A stretch of 43,129 nt of DNA from NCBI GenBank assembly GCA_016219105.1, contig JACRCI010000053.1, forward strand, positions 1 through 43,129, in the 5' to 3' direction. The notes under the pieces are model-generated. The model searched no databases, was not told the DNA's origin, and was given only the letters and a program-made list of their open reading frames with translations. The stretch comes from Deltaproteobacteria bacterium (lineage in GTDB: Bacteria; Desulfobacterota; GWC2-55-46; DRQE01). Shown one piece after another: positions 30,860 to 39,705 of the stretch (positions within the stretch are counted from its first letter, which is position 1; every line of letters starts with the position of its first letter). Position numbers and translations under genes: made by a program.

Positions 30860-33800
30860 ATGTTCCTGCCAGAGATGTCCATACGGAGGCCGGTCACCAC
30901 GTTCGTCGTGATGGCGGCCTTTTTTGTTTTCGGCTTCATCGGGTTCTCAAGGCTCGGGGTGGACCTTTTTCCCAAGGTTGAGTTCCCCGTGGTAACCGTT
31001 ATCACGGTCCTTGAGGGTGCGTCCCCTGACGTCGTGGAGGAGAACATAACCGACGTAATCGAGGAGGAGGTCTCGACCGTCGAGGGGGTGAGGAACTTAA
31101 CGAGCGTCTCTTCGCACGGCGCCTCGGTCGTGACGATAGAGTTCGAGATGGAAAGGGCGATTGACCTGGCGGCCCAGGACGTAAGGGACAGGATAAACGG
31201 CATACTGGGGCAACTCCCCGAAGACACGGAAACCCCGCTCGTTAGCAAGCTCGACATTCAGTCTCAGCCCGTGATGTGGATCGCGGTAAGCGGCGAGCGG
31301 CCCATACAGGAGGTCACGGGCTTTGCCGAAGACACCCTGAAGCCCCGGCTCGAGAGCATAAAGGGCGTAGGCTCGATAATACTCGGCGGAAAGAGGGAAA
31401 GGACCGTAAGGATATGGCTCGACAGGGATAAACTCGCCTCGCGCGGCATTACCTCGGACGACGTCGTCACGGCGCTTAAGAGGGAGAACGTCGAGATACC
31501 GGGCGGATTTCTTGAGAGCAAGGACATCGAATTCAGCGTAAAGGTGGAGGGCGAGTTCGCGGGGGTTGAGTCCTTCAACGACCTCATCATCGCGTCGAGG
31601 AAAGGGTCAGGGGTTCAGGTCAAGCTCCGGGACGTGGGCTACGCCGAGGACGGGCTCGAGGACAAAAGGAGCCTGGCCAGATACAACGGAGAGCCGGCCG
31701 TCGGGCTCGGCATAAGGAAAAAGGCCGGGGCCAACACGGTGGAGATGGCGAGGCTCGTAAGGGCGGAAGTCGAAGGCGCAAGGAAGGACCTCCCGGCCGG
31801 CATGAAGGTTCGTGTGGCGTTTGACGCCTCGGTTTTCATCGAGGAGAGCATGCGGGAGATGGAATTCGCGCTCGTCTTCGGCGGCCTTCTCGCAGCGGCC
31901 ATAGTCCTTATATTCCTCCGCAACGTCGCGTCCGCTTTCATAACCGCCGTGGCCATCCCGCTTTCGATTGTAGGCACGTTCATCTTCATATACTTCATGG
32001 GCTTCACGCTCAATACCATGACCATGCTCGGGCTTACGCTCGCCATAGGCGTTGTCATAGACGACGCGATAATAGTCGTGGACAATATCAACCGGCATAT
32101 GGACGCCGGGTCCGGCCCGGTCGAGGCCGCCAGAAAGGGCACGAACGAGATAGCCTTCGCCGCCATGGCCGCGACGTTCTCCTTAGGGGCGGTGTTCGTC
32201 CCGGTCGCCTTCATGAAGGGCGTGGTCGGCAGGTTCTTCTACGAGTTCGGGCTTACGGTGGCCATTTCCATATTCATCTCGCTTTTCGTGGCGCTTACGC
32301 TCACGCCGATGCTCTCTTCGAAGCTCCTGAGGAGGGCAGAGGCCGAACCCCGGATATTCGCCCTGTTGGATTCGTTTTACGGGAGGCTTGAGGGGGTTTA
32401 CAGAAACCTTCTCAGGGCTTCCCTTAGCCACAGGCTTTTTGTGGTAGGGGCCTCTCTCGCCGTATTCGCGGCGAGTCTTTTCATATGGACCGCGCTCGGT
32501 AAGGAGTTCATCCCGTCTGAGGACCAGTCCCGCTTCATCGTCAGGTTTGAGACGCCGGTTGGCTCGTCAATGGATTACACGGACTCCAAGCTTAAGAAGA
32601 ACGAGCAGACGCTTAAAGGCCTGCCGGAGATAATGGGCTTTTTCGGCGCCGTAGGGCTCGGCGACAGCGCGGCCGTCAACAAAGGGCTCATGTTCGTCAG
32701 GATGAGCCCGAAGGAGGAAAGGAAACGGAGCCAGCAGGACGTCGTAAGCCTTCTCAGGAAGGAACTCAACAGGGAGCCGGGGCAGAGGGCGTTTGCCGAG
32801 AGCCTTGCCGGGGGGTTCGGCGCGAGGAGGGGCCCCCCTCTGGAGTTTACGATAAAGGGGCCGTCCCTGGAAAAGCTCAACGGGTATTCAAGGGAGATTG
32901 CCGAGAGGTTCTCGAAGATACCCGGCATCGTGGACGTTGACACGGACTTCGACGTGGGCCTCCCGGAGGTGAAGGTATACATAGACAGGGCTCGCGCCGC
33001 GGACGCCGGGATTGACGCCACGGCGCTCGCCTCCGCGGTCAACGTCCTCATAGGAGGAAAGGACGTAAGCCGCTACAAGGAAGGCGGAAAGCGTTTCGAC
33101 GTCAGGGTAAAGCTCATCCCGTCACAGAGGGGCCTGCCGCGCGACATAGAAAGGCTTTACGTGAGGGACAGGGAAGGCAGGCTCGTCCGCCTCGCCGGTT
33201 TCGTGAGGCTTGACGAGGGCGTCTCCCCGAGCGTCATAAACAGGCGCGACCGGGAAAGGAGCATAACCGTGTTCGCGAACACCGAGGGGGAGAAGACCCT
33301 CGCAAGCGCCATAGAGGACATAACGCGCATATCAAAGGAAGTCCTGCCCGAGGGGTTCACGACAAAGCTCGGCGGCTCGGCCGAGCTTTTCAAGGAATCA
33401 ATGTTCAGCATGTTCGCGGCCTTCGCCCTCGCGATAGTCATAACCTACATGGTCCTGGCCTCTCAGTTCGAAAGCTTCGTCCATCCCTTCACGGTCATGC
33501 TGGCGCTCCCCTTGAGCATCGTTGGAGCGTTGGGGCTTTTGTGGGTTACCGGGAACACGATAAACATCTACAGCCTCATAGGCATAATACTGCTCGTGGG
33601 GCTTGTGACCAAAAACTCCATCCTGCTCGTTGATTATACCAACACCTTGAGGGCCGGCGGCATGGCCATGAGGGAGGCGGTGCTTAAGGCCGGGCCCGTG
33701 AGGCTGAGGCCGATACTCATGACCGCCCTTTCGACCATATGCGGGGTCGTGCCCACGGCCGTTGGAATAGGGCCGGGGAGCGAATCGAGGGCGCCCATGG

Positions 33801-33910
33801 CCATAGCCGCGATCGGCGGGCTTACCACCTCCACGCTATTGACGCTTTTCGTCGTGCCGGTCGTTTACACCATTATAGACGACGTGAGTGTAAGGCTCCG
33901 CCGCCGTTAA
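30860..33910 (+). CDS. RND (HAE1 family) multidrug efflux pump
   Basis: A full-length inner membrane pump of 1016 residues. It begins FLPEMSIRRPVTTFVVMAAF with transmembrane helix 1 and has the proton-relay DD in GVVIDDAIIVVDNI of helix 4, followed by two large periplasmic loops. The second-half helices (FALAIVITYMVLASQFESF, LLVGLVTKNSILLVDY, IGPGSESRAPMAIA) are intact. It exports drugs, detergents or other amphiphiles with the adaptor and TolC proteins; substrate range cannot be read from sequence. ATG 30860 lies 61 bases after the adaptor stop. Confidence 0.94.
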   Translation: MFLPEMSIRRPVTTFVVMAAFFVFGFIGFSRLGVDLFPKVEFPVVTVITVLEGASPDVVEENITDVIEEEVSTVEGVRNLTSVSSHGASVVTIEFEMERAIDLAAQDVRDRINGILGQLPEDTETPLVSKLDIQSQPVMWIAVSGERPIQEVTGFAEDTLKPRLESIKGVGSIILGGKRERTVRIWLDRDKLASRGITSDDVVTALKRENVEIPGGFLESKDIEFSVKVEGEFAGVESFNDLIIASRKGSGVQVKLRDVGYAEDGLEDKRSLARYNGEPAVGLGIRKKAGANTVEMARLVRAEVEGARKDLPAGMKVRVAFDASVFIEESMREMEFALVFGGLLAAAIVLIFLRNVASAFITAVAIPLSIVGTFIFIYFMGFTLNTMTMLGLTLAIGVVIDDAIIVVDNINRHMDAGSGPVEAARKGTNEIAFAAMAATFSLGAVFVPVAFMKGVVGRFFYEFGLTVAISIFISLFVALTLTPMLSSKLLRRAEAEPRIFALLDSFYGRLEGVYRNLLRASLSHRLFVVGASLAVFAASLFIWTALGKEFIPSEDQSRFIVRFETPVGSSMDYTDSKLKKNEQTLKGLPEIMGFFGAVGLGDSAAVNKGLMFVRMSPKEERKRSQQDVVSLLRKELNREPGQRAFAESLAGGFGARRGPPLEFTIKGPSLEKLNGYSREIAERFSKIPGIVDVDTDFDVGLPEVKVYIDRARAADAGIDATALASAVNVLIGGKDVSRYKEGGKRFDVRVKLIPSQRGLPRDIERLYVRDREGRLVRLAGFVRLDEGVSPSVINRRDRERSITVFANTEGEKTLASAIEDITRISKEVLPEGFTTKLGGSAELFKESMFSMFAAFALAIVITYMVLASQFESFVHPFTVMLALPLSIVGALGLLWVTGNTINIYSLIGIILLVGLVTKNSILLVDYTNTLRAGGMAMREAVLKAGPVRLRPILMTALSTICGVVPTAVGIGPGSESRAPMAIAAIGGLTTSTLLTLFVVPVVYTIIDDVSVRLRRR

Positions 33911-33967
33911 CCCTTACCAATTCAAATCCCTTGTTTTTCAGGCATTTGTCAGGTATATTCTGCCCTT

Positions 33968-34435
33968 ATGAAATGTCCTTTTTGCGGCAACCTCGAAGAC
34001 AAGGTAATTGACTCAAGGCTCTCGCAGGACGGAGGCGCCACGCGCAGACGCAGGGAGTGCCTTTCTTGCGCCAAGCGGTTCACCACATACGAGCGCATAG
34101 AGGAAACCCTGCCGCTCGTGATAAAGAAAGACGGCATACGGGAACCATACGACAGGGCCAAGATACTCGGCGGCGTTAAAAAGGCATGCGAGAAAAGGCC
34201 GGTGAGCATGGACGAGATAGAGCGGGCGATAGACAGGCTCGAGGCGAAACTCCTGGGCACGGGCGAGAGGGAGATATTGTCGAGCGCCATAGGGGAGGCC
34301 GTGATGGAGGAATTGAAGGCCCTCGACGAGGTCGCGTATGTCAGGTTCGCGTCCGTCTACAGGGAGTTCACCGACATAAATGAATTTATGAAGGAAATGA
34401 AGGAACTCGTTGATGTTAAAAAGAAAAAGAAGTAA
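33968..34435 (+). CDS. nrdR: Transcriptional repressor NrdR
   Basis: A 155-residue protein with an N-terminal zinc ribbon (MKCPFCG, then [16 protein letters not shown]) and an ATP-cone domain ([20 protein letters not shown]). It represses ribonucleotide reductase genes according to the dATP/ATP balance. It stands directly before ribD, a common order in proteobacteria (nrdR-ribD-ribE-ribBA-ribH-nusB). Lysine-rich tail VDVKKKKK. Confidence 0.95.
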   Translation: MKCPFCGNLEDKVIDSRLSQDGGATRRRRECLSCAKRFTTYERIEETLPLVIKKDGIREPYDRAKILGGVKKACEKRPVSMDEIERAIDRLEAKLLGTGEREILSSAIGEAVMEELKALDEVAYVRFASVYREFTDINEFMKEMKELVDVKKKKK

Positions 34436-34459
34436 TGAGGGGCATTGAGGGGATTGAAT

Positions 34460-35611
34460 ATGGCGGTTCCTCACGAAAGGTTCATGCGCGTCGCCCTTGT
34501 GCTTGCCCGAAAGGGGCTCGGCAGGACAAGCCCTAACCCGGCGGTCGGCGCAATCGTTGTAAAAAATGGCGATATCGCGGGCAGGGGCTATCACAAAAAG
34601 GCGGGTCTTCCTCATGCGGAAATTATCGCGTTGGAGGAAGCGGGAGAGAGGGCGAAAGGGGCTGACCTTTACGTGACGCTCGAACCGTGCGTTCATTTCG
34701 GCAGGACCCCGCCGTGCGCGGACGCGATCTTAAGGGCCGGCATAAAGAGGGTTGTCATAGGCGCGAAAGACCCGAACCCGAAGGTTAATGGAAAGGGGAT
34801 GCGCAGGCTTGAGAAGGCAGGGGTAAGGGTTATAAAAGGCATACTTGCGGATAAGTGCCGCGCCTTAAACGAGGCGTATGGGAAACACATAAAGACCGGT
34901 ATGCCTTTTGTCATTCTCAAGCTCGCGTCAAGCCTCGACGGCAGGATTTCCACGGCCGCGGGCGAGTCGAAATGGATAACCTCTTTGGAGTCCCGGAAAT
35001 ATGTCCACAGGCTCCGGAGCACGGTGGACTGCGTGATGGTCGGGAGCGGCACGGTCATAAAGGATGACCCACGGCTTACCGTGAGGCTTGTCAGGGGAAG
35101 GAACCCGGCGCGGGCCGTTGTTGACAGCGGGTTGAAGATACCGCTCGATTCAATTTTTTTTTCCGGCGGAAGCGATTTCCCTCTCCCCTCGGGGGAGAGA
35201 GCCTGCCCCGGACTCGATCCGGGGGTTGGGGTGAGGGGCAAAATCTTTGTTTTCACAACCGTCAAGGCCAGTAAAAAAAAGATAAAACTCATGGAAGAAA
35301 AAGGGGCAAAGGTAATAATAGTGCCAACGGCAGAAGGCGGCGTAAGCCTTAAGCGCGTTTTAAGGGAACTCGGAAGAAATGGGATAACGAGCGTGATGAT
35401 AGAGGGCGGCTCAAGGCTTGCAGCCGGCGCCTTGAAAGAAGGGGTCGTTGACAGGGTCGTTTTCTTCGTCGCCCCTTTGATAATCGGCGGGGACGGGGTT
35501 CCGTCAATCGGAGACCTCGGCATAAAGGGCGTCAAAAAGGCCTTTAGGATACGGGATATGAAGACAAAAAGGGTCGGAGGGGATATAATGGTCGAGGGGT
35601 ATGTTGATTGA
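34460..35611 (+). CDS. ribD: Bifunctional riboflavin deaminase / reductase
   Basis: The N-terminal deaminase has the zinc site HAE (LPHAEIIALEEAG) and PCVHFGRTPPC, plus SPNPAVGAIVV. The C-terminal reductase has KLASSLDGRISTA, SRKYVHRLRS and GSGTVIKDDPRLTVR. Together they make the pyrimidine intermediate of riboflavin. ATG 34460 is preferred over 34445 for its GAGGGG spacing. About residues 241-260 (PLPSGERACPGLDPGVGVRG) come from a 60-base palindromic repeat in the reductase domain. The 3' 135 bases are duplicated about 1 kb downstream. Confidence 0.93.
   Translation: MAVPHERFMRVALVLARKGLGRTSPNPAVGAIVVKNGDIAGRGYHKKAGLPHAEIIALEEAGERAKGADLYVTLEPCVHFGRTPPCADAILRAGIKRVVIGAKDPNPKVNGKGMRRLEKAGVRVIKGILADKCRALNEAYGKHIKTGMPFVILKLASSLDGRISTAAGESKWITSLESRKYVHRLRSTVDCVMVGSGTVIKDDPRLTVRLVRGRNPARAVVDSGLKIPLDSIFFSGGSDFPLPSGERACPGLDPGVGVRGKIFVFTTVKASKKKIKLMEEKGAKVIIVPTAEGGVSLKRVLRELGRNGITSVMIEGGSRLAAGALKEGVVDRVVFFVAPLIIGGDGVPSIGDLGIKGVKKAFRIRDMKTKRVGGDIMVEGYVD
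35179..35238. repeat. 60-bp palindromic repeat inserted in frame in ribD
   Basis: The outer arms CCCTCTCCCC (35179-35188) and GGGGTGAGGG (35228-35237) pair at 9 of 10 positions. Two inner hairpins lie between them (CTCTCCCC/GGGGAGAG and CCCCGGA/TCCGGGG). Repeats of this look are usually intergenic; here the unit adds about 20 codons without breaking the frame. Confidence 0.7.
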
Positions 35612-35658
35612 TTTGAGCAGGGCGGCTGATCCATATCAGGCTGCTGAAAAAGTCCATC

Positions 35659-35681
35659 TAAGGTCACAGATTGTGACTTTA
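35659..35681. promoter_or_regulatory. Dyad upstream of the ORF6N gene
   Basis: GGTCACAGATTGTGACTT forms the core of a 23-base dyad, symmetric at 19 positions, 15 bases before the ORF6N start. It resembles the perfect palindrome inside the gene (core GGTCGCAATTTGCGACC), which suggests the encoded protein recognises both. Confidence 0.45.
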
Positions 35682-35695
35682 AGCATGGAGGGTAA

Positions 35696-36208
35696 ATGAA
35701 GGCACCTGTTCCGGTCGAAATGATAGAAAAGAAAATTCTGCTGATTCGAGGGCACAAGGTCATGCTCGACAGCGACCTTGCGGTTCTTTATGGTGTGACG
35801 ACGAAAAGGCTGAATGAACAGGTGCGCAGAAATCTAAGGAGGTTTCCGTCGGATTTCATGTTTCAGTTGACCTCCGATGAGGCTGAGTCTTTGAGGTCGC
35901 AATTTGCGACCTCAAAAAGGGGTGGCAGAAGATACCTGCCTTACGTCTTCACCGAGCAGGGCGTAGCAATGCTCTCCAGCGTTCTGAACAGCGAAAGGGC
36001 TATCGAGGTCAATATCCTCATTATGAGGGCTTTTGTCAAACTTCGTGAAATGCTTGCAACTCACAAAGACCTGGCGAAAAAGCTGGAGGACATGGAAAAG
36101 AAGTACGACGAGCGGTTCAAGGTTGTCTTCGAGGCCATATACGAATTGATGAAGCCGCCGGCGCCATCGAGGCGGCAGATTGGGTTCAAGGCCGGGGGTA
36201 AGGAGTAG
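35696..36208 (+). CDS. ORF6N domain DNA-binding protein
   Basis: A 170-residue protein with an N-terminal ORF6N domain: LLIRGHKVMLDSDLAVLYGV, TKRLNEQVRRNLRRFPSDFM, then GRRYLPYVFTEQGVAMLSSV. The second half is a helical, coiled-coil-like region (LAKKLEDMEKKYDERFK). ORF6N is a phage-type DNA-binding domain, often found singly in bacterial genomes. A GGAGGG ribosome binding site precedes the ATG. Codons 66-74 contain a 27-base perfect palindrome encoding LRSQFATSK. The gene sits inside the rib operon on an islet flanked by a copied ribD end, so it is most likely mobile and unrelated to riboflavin. Confidence 0.88.
   Translation: MKAPVPVEMIEKKILLIRGHKVMLDSDLAVLYGVTTKRLNEQVRRNLRRFPSDFMFQLTSDEAESLRSQFATSKRGGRRYLPYVFTEQGVAMLSSVLNSERAIEVNILIMRAFVKLREMLATHKDLAKKLEDMEKKYDERFKVVFEAIYELMKPPAPSRRQIGFKAGGKE
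35890..35916. repeat. 27-bp perfect palindrome inside the ORF6N gene
   Basis: Arms TTTGAGGTCGCAA and TTGCGACCTCAAA meet at a single central T. Such a long perfect palindrome in coding sequence is unusual and shares its core with the dyad upstream of the gene. Confidence 0.8.
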
Positions 36209-36221
36209 TTTTGAACGGAAT

Positions 36222-36323
36222 GCCCGCCGCACTCCCGCCGCTTTAGCGGCGGGTCAAGGCGGGCTATATAAATGACAATTTCCTCACCGTCGAAGAACTC
36301 CGCCATTGATGGCGGAGTTCTTC
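36222..36323. repeat. Stacked hairpins downstream of the ORF6N gene
   Basis: A nested hairpin (outer GCCCGCC/GGCGGGC at 36222-36228 and 36258-36264; inner CCCGCCGC/GCGGCGGG) is followed by a perfect 13-bp hairpin (arms 36292-36304 and 36311-36323). A short AAGTTCC/GGAACTT hairpin lies just after it. No gene is visible in 36209-36461. Confidence 0.7.
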
Positions 36324-36461
36324 AAGTTCCGATTTGGAACTTCAAGAAAAGCGAGGGTTAATTAGAAGGGTTTGGATGGTAGCGATCGGAGTCTCAGAGT
36401 TAAGTTTCGGCTTTGCATTTCTTCATGAGCAGGCTACCCGTTATTCGGGAAGTCTTCTTTG

Positions 36462-36596
36462 CGCCCCTTTGATAATCGGCGGGGACGGGGTTCCGTCAAT
36501 CGGAGACCTCGGCATAAAGGGCGTCAAAAAGGCCTTTAGGATACGGGATATGAAGACAAAAAGGGTCGAGGGGGATATAATGGTCGAGGGGTATGT
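36462..36596 (+). pseudogene. Duplicated 3' end of ribD
   Basis: These 135 bases match 35470-35604 at 133 positions; the differences are two adjacent-type swaps that change VGG to VEG. The copy keeps the ribD frame and ends in TAG two codons earlier in sense. It has no start of its own and no ribD sequence upstream. High identity indicates recent duplication or gene conversion. Confidence 0.85.
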
Positions 36597-36621
36597 GTAG
36601 ATAGAATTTCTGAATATTCTT

Positions 36622-36738
36622 AGGGGATCTCTGATTAATTAACCCTGATGCGCGTAGGGCAAGGCTTTAGCCTTGCGAATCAGGCATAAAATCCGCAACC
36701 CTAAAAGGGTTGCCCTACAAATAAATCAGAGGTTCCTT
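36622..36738. mobile_element. MITE-like element, 117 bp
   Basis: The imperfect terminal inverted repeats share CTCTGATTWATT: left end GGGGATCTCTGATTAATT, right end as inverse GGAACCTCTGATTTATT. Inside are GTAGGGCAA...TTGCCCTAC-like arms around two small hairpins. TTA flanks both ends, a possible target duplication. The element at 42990-43129 has the same end sequence but a different interior. Confidence 0.6.
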
Positions 36739-36817
36739 AAAGAATTTATATGAAATTTCTGGCCATGGTGGCGACACAAATTCTTTTTTCGCTTGGTAAT
36801 AGATAGGCAGGGCGGGC

Positions 36818-37504
36818 ATGTCCCGTCATCTTATAACAAAGAAGGGAACCATATTCACCGGCATAATCGAAGCCACGGGAAAAGTTAAATCTGTTGAAAA
36901 AACGGGCGCATCTGGTAGAATAACCGTTAAGTCCCCTTTTGCGCCGGGCGTGCTTGAAACGGGCGGCAGTGTCGCCGTGGACGGCGTATGTCTTACGGTC
37001 ACGGAGTTTAGGGACGGGCTTTTCACCGCTGACGTAAGCGGGGAAACCCTGAGGCTTACGACACTCGGCGGACTGAAGGCGGGTGCAAGCGTGAACCTCG
37101 AAAGGCCGCTCACCCCCTCCACGCCCATAGGCGGGCACCTCGTGACAGGGCATGTTGACTGCGTGGGCGTTATAGCCCACAGGGTGGATAAAGAGGACGG
37201 AGCGGAATTTGAGATAAGAATACCGCGCGAGTTTCTCAACCTTGTCGTCGTCGTCCACAAGGGTTCGGTGGCGATTGACGGGATAAGCCTCACGGTGGCC
37301 TCTGTGACGGAGGACGGTTTCAAGGTGGTGCTGATACCTCACACCATGAAGGTTACGGCCATCTCCGGGAAGAAGCCGGGTTCAAAGGTGAACATAGAAA
37401 CCGACATAATAGGGAAATACGTGAAGAGGTTTCTCTCCCCGCATACCGGGGGCGGCGTGACTGAAGGATTTTTGGTCGAGCACGGGTTCATTAAAGGGGA
37501 ATAA
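36818..37504 (+). CDS. ribE: Riboflavin synthase alpha chain
   Basis: Dismutates two lumazine molecules to riboflavin. Two lumazine-binding halves are present: FTGIIEATGKV with GGSVAVDGVCLTV, then PIGGHLVTGHVDCVG and GSVAIDGISLTVASV. The family nearly always starts MFTGII; here that methionine codon is ATA (36851-36853), preceded by a good GAAGGGAACC. The nearest ATG is 36818, which adds MSRHLITKKGT. Thus the start may have moved upstream after mutation. It lies behind the islet and MITE, so it may need its own promoter. Confidence 0.92.
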   Translation: MSRHLITKKGTIFTGIIEATGKVKSVEKTGASGRITVKSPFAPGVLETGGSVAVDGVCLTVTEFRDGLFTADVSGETLRLTTLGGLKAGASVNLERPLTPSTPIGGHLVTGHVDCVGVIAHRVDKEDGAEFEIRIPREFLNLVVVVHKGSVAIDGISLTVASVTEDGFKVVLIPHTMKVTAISGKKPGSKVNIETDIIGKYVKRFLSPHTGGGVTEGFLVEHGFIKGE

Positions 37505-37520
37505 AGGGGGAGGATGATAT

Positions 37521-38759
37521 ATGGCCGTAAGAAGGATAGAAGAGGCCCTTAAAGACATAAAGGCCGGCAGGATGGTAATCCTCGTTGACGACGAGGACAG
37601 GGAGAACGAGGGGGATTTCTGCATGGCCGCCGAAGGGGTGACCCCCGAGGCCGTAAACTTCATGGCCATACACGGAAGGGGCCTTGTGTGCCTCACACTG
37701 ACCGAGGAAAAGGCGGATGAACTCGCCTTAAACCCCATGGTCGAGAATAACACCTCCCTTTTCAGGACCGCGTTTACCGTGTCCGTGGACGCCGCCCACG
37801 GCGTCACCACAGGGATATCGGCGCATGACCGGGCCGTAACCATCCTCGCGGCCATGAAAGACGGGGCAAGGCCGGGAGACCTCGCGCGTCCGGGGCACAT
37901 ATTCCCCTTAAGGGCACGCAAGGGAGGGGTATTGGTGCGGGCCGGCCAGACCGAGGGCTCGGTTGACCTTGCCAGGCTCGCCGGGCTTAAGCCATCCGGG
38001 GTTATATGCGAGATAATGAAGGACGACGGCACGATGGCGAGGATGCCTGACCTTGAAAGGCTTGCCCGCCAGCACGGCCTCAGGATTGTGACCATAGCGG
38101 ACATAATAGAATACAGGCTGAAGAAAGACCGCCTGGTAAGAAGGGCGGCCGAGAGCGTCCTGCCGACGAGGTTCGCCGGAGAGTTCAGGGCCATAGCCTA
38201 CGAAAACGACGTTGACAGCCACGAGCACCTCGCGCTCGTAAAGGGCGAGATAAACCCGTCCGATGACGAGCCGGTGCTGGTGAGGGTGCATTCGGAGTGC
38301 CTCACCGGCGACGTATTCGGGAGCGAAAGGTGCGACTGCGGGGAACAGCTCGCGGGCGCCCTGAAGATGATAGAGAAAGAGGGCAGGGGGGTGTTCCTCT
38401 ATATGCATCAGGAGGGCCGGGGCATCGGCCTCGCCAATAAGCTCCGCGCCTATGCGCTTCAGGACGCCGGGCTTGACACGGTCGAGGCTAACGAGAAGCT
38501 CGGGTTCAAGGCGGACCTGAGGGACTACGGCATAGGGGCGCAGATACTCGTTGACCTCGGCGTAAAGAAGATGCGCCTTATAACCAACAACCCCAAGAAG
38601 ATAAAGGGCCTTGAGGGCTACGGCCTCGAGGTCACGGGGAGAGTGGCCATAGAGTCCACCCCAAAGGCAAGGAACGTGCATTATTTGAGGACGAAAAAAG
38701 AAAAGATGGGGCACATACTCACGAAGCTCGACGCGGGAGCTGATATCGAAAACAAATAG
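37521..38759 (+). CDS. ribBA: Bifunctional DHBP synthase / GTP cyclohydrolase II
   Basis: The N-terminal DHBP synthase (residues 1-205) shows [35 protein letters not shown] and [21 protein letters not shown]. The C-terminal cyclohydrolase II shows [20 protein letters not shown] (the zinc cysteines), [15 protein letters not shown] and [12 protein letters not shown]. It supplies both branch precursors of riboflavin. GGGGAGGATGATAT precedes the ATG; 16 bases after ribE. Confidence 0.96.
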   Translation: MAVRRIEEALKDIKAGRMVILVDDEDRENEGDFCMAAEGVTPEAVNFMAIHGRGLVCLTLTEEKADELALNPMVENNTSLFRTAFTVSVDAAHGVTTGISAHDRAVTILAAMKDGARPGDLARPGHIFPLRARKGGVLVRAGQTEGSVDLARLAGLKPSGVICEIMKDDGTMARMPDLERLARQHGLRIVTIADIIEYRLKKDRLVRRAAESVLPTRFAGEFRAIAYENDVDSHEHLALVKGEINPSDDEPVLVRVHSECLTGDVFGSERCDCGEQLAGALKMIEKEGRGVFLYMHQEGRGIGLANKLRAYALQDAGLDTVEANEKLGFKADLRDYGIGAQILVDLGVKKMRLITNNPKKIKGLEGYGLEVTGRVAIESTPKARNVHYLRTKKEKMGHILTKLDAGADIENK

Positions 38760-38776
38760 ACGGCGGAACGGAGGGC

Positions 38777-39253
38777 ATGATGACGAACGTGTTTGAGGGC
38801 AATCTTTCGGCAAGGGGGTTGAGGGTGGCCGTCGTGGTGAGCCGGTTCAACGACTTCATAGGGGAAAAACTCCTCTCCGGCGCGCTCGACACCCTTAAAA
38901 GGAGCGGCGCGGACGAGAAGGATATTGACGTGGTGAAGGTCCCGGGTTCTTTCGAGATGCCGGTGGTGGCAAAGACGTTGGCTGAGAAAAAGGCCTACGA
39001 CGCCATAATATGCGTCGGCGCCGTCATACGCGGCGGGACCCCGCACTTCGACTACATAGCGGGCGAGGCGGCCAGGGGAATAGCGCGGGTCGCGGCCGAA
39101 TACGGGCTGCCGGTTTCGTTCGGGGTCATTACCGCGGACACTCTCGAACAGGCCATAGAGAGGGCCGGAACCAAAAGCGGCAACAAGGGGAGGGACGCGG
39201 CCTTAAGCGCCATAGAGATGGCAAACCTCCTCAAAACCATCAAGAAGAAATAA
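38777..39253 (+). CDS. ribH: 6,7-dimethyl-8-ribityllumazine synthase
   Basis: A 158-residue protein with [31 protein letters not shown], the substrate loop [16 protein letters not shown] (catalytic histidine) and [24 protein letters not shown]. It joins the RibA/RibD and RibB products. Start ATG 38777 (two adjacent ATGs). The nusB start follows after 6 bases. Confidence 0.96.
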   Translation: MMTNVFEGNLSARGLRVAVVVSRFNDFIGEKLLSGALDTLKRSGADEKDIDVVKVPGSFEMPVVAKTLAEKKAYDAIICVGAVIRGGTPHFDYIAGEAARGIARVAAEYGLPVSFGVITADTLEQAIERAGTKSGNKGRDAALSAIEMANLLKTIKKK

Positions 39254-39259
39254 AATTCC

Positions 39260-39688
39260 ATGCACTTAAGACGCAGGGCGAGAGAGGCCGCATTGCAGGC
39301 CCTTTATCAGATGGACGTTGCCGACGGCGGCGCCGAGGAGTGTTTCTCCGGCGTCTCCGACCGGCAGAACCTCACCGGGGCCGCGAGGCAGTACTCCGAG
39401 GCGCTCTTTTTCGGCGTGGCCGGCTCGTTTAAAGAACTCGACGGGGCGATAGAGGAGAGGTCCGAGAACTGGACGGTCGAGCGGATGGCCGTCGTGGACA
39501 GAAACGTCCTCAGGATAGCGGTATACGAGCTCCTCCACTGCCCCGGCGTTCCGTACAGGGTCGTGATAGACGAGGCCGTGGAGCTCGCCAAAAGGTTCGG
39601 CTCTGAGGATTCCGGCGCGTTCATAAACGGCATACTCGACAGGATCGCGAAGGACGTCTCTCCTTCGATTATCGCGCGGGCGCAGTGA
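39260..39688 (+). CDS. nusB: Transcription antitermination factor NusB
   Basis: A 142-residue all-helical protein: RRRAREAALQALYQMDVAD, NWTVERMAVVDRNVLRIAVYEL, PYRVVIDEAVELAKRFGSEDS and FINGILDRIAKD are family blocks. It binds boxA RNA with NusE in ribosomal RNA antitermination. It is last in the nrdR-rib cluster, as in many proteobacteria. Confidence 0.95.
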   Translation: MHLRRRAREAALQALYQMDVADGGAEECFSGVSDRQNLTGAARQYSEALFFGVAGSFKELDGAIEERSENWTVERMAVVDRNVLRIAVYELLHCPGVPYRVVIDEAVELAKRFGSEDSGAFINGILDRIAKDVSPSIIARAQ

Positions 39689-39705
39689 TATGAATCCATG
39701 ATTTT

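Larger units (their letters stand above)
35612..36461 (+). mobile_element. ORF6N islet inserted after ribD
   Basis: Between the true ribD stop and the duplicated ribD end lie about 850 bases. They hold an AGGCTGCTGAAAAAGTCCAT-like sequence (near 35638), a dyad at 35659-35681, one ORF6N gene, and stacked hairpins. The gene has its own ribosome binding site. The islet separates ribD from ribE-ribBA-ribH. It looks like a small mobile unit carried with, or recombined through, the ribD 3' end; no transposase or recombinase is present. Confidence 0.5.

Noticed and set aside
34436-34459. FMN riboswitch controlling the rib genes
   Set aside because: The gaps before ribD, ribE and ribBA are too short or filled with repeats, and the conserved FMN-element blocks are absent.
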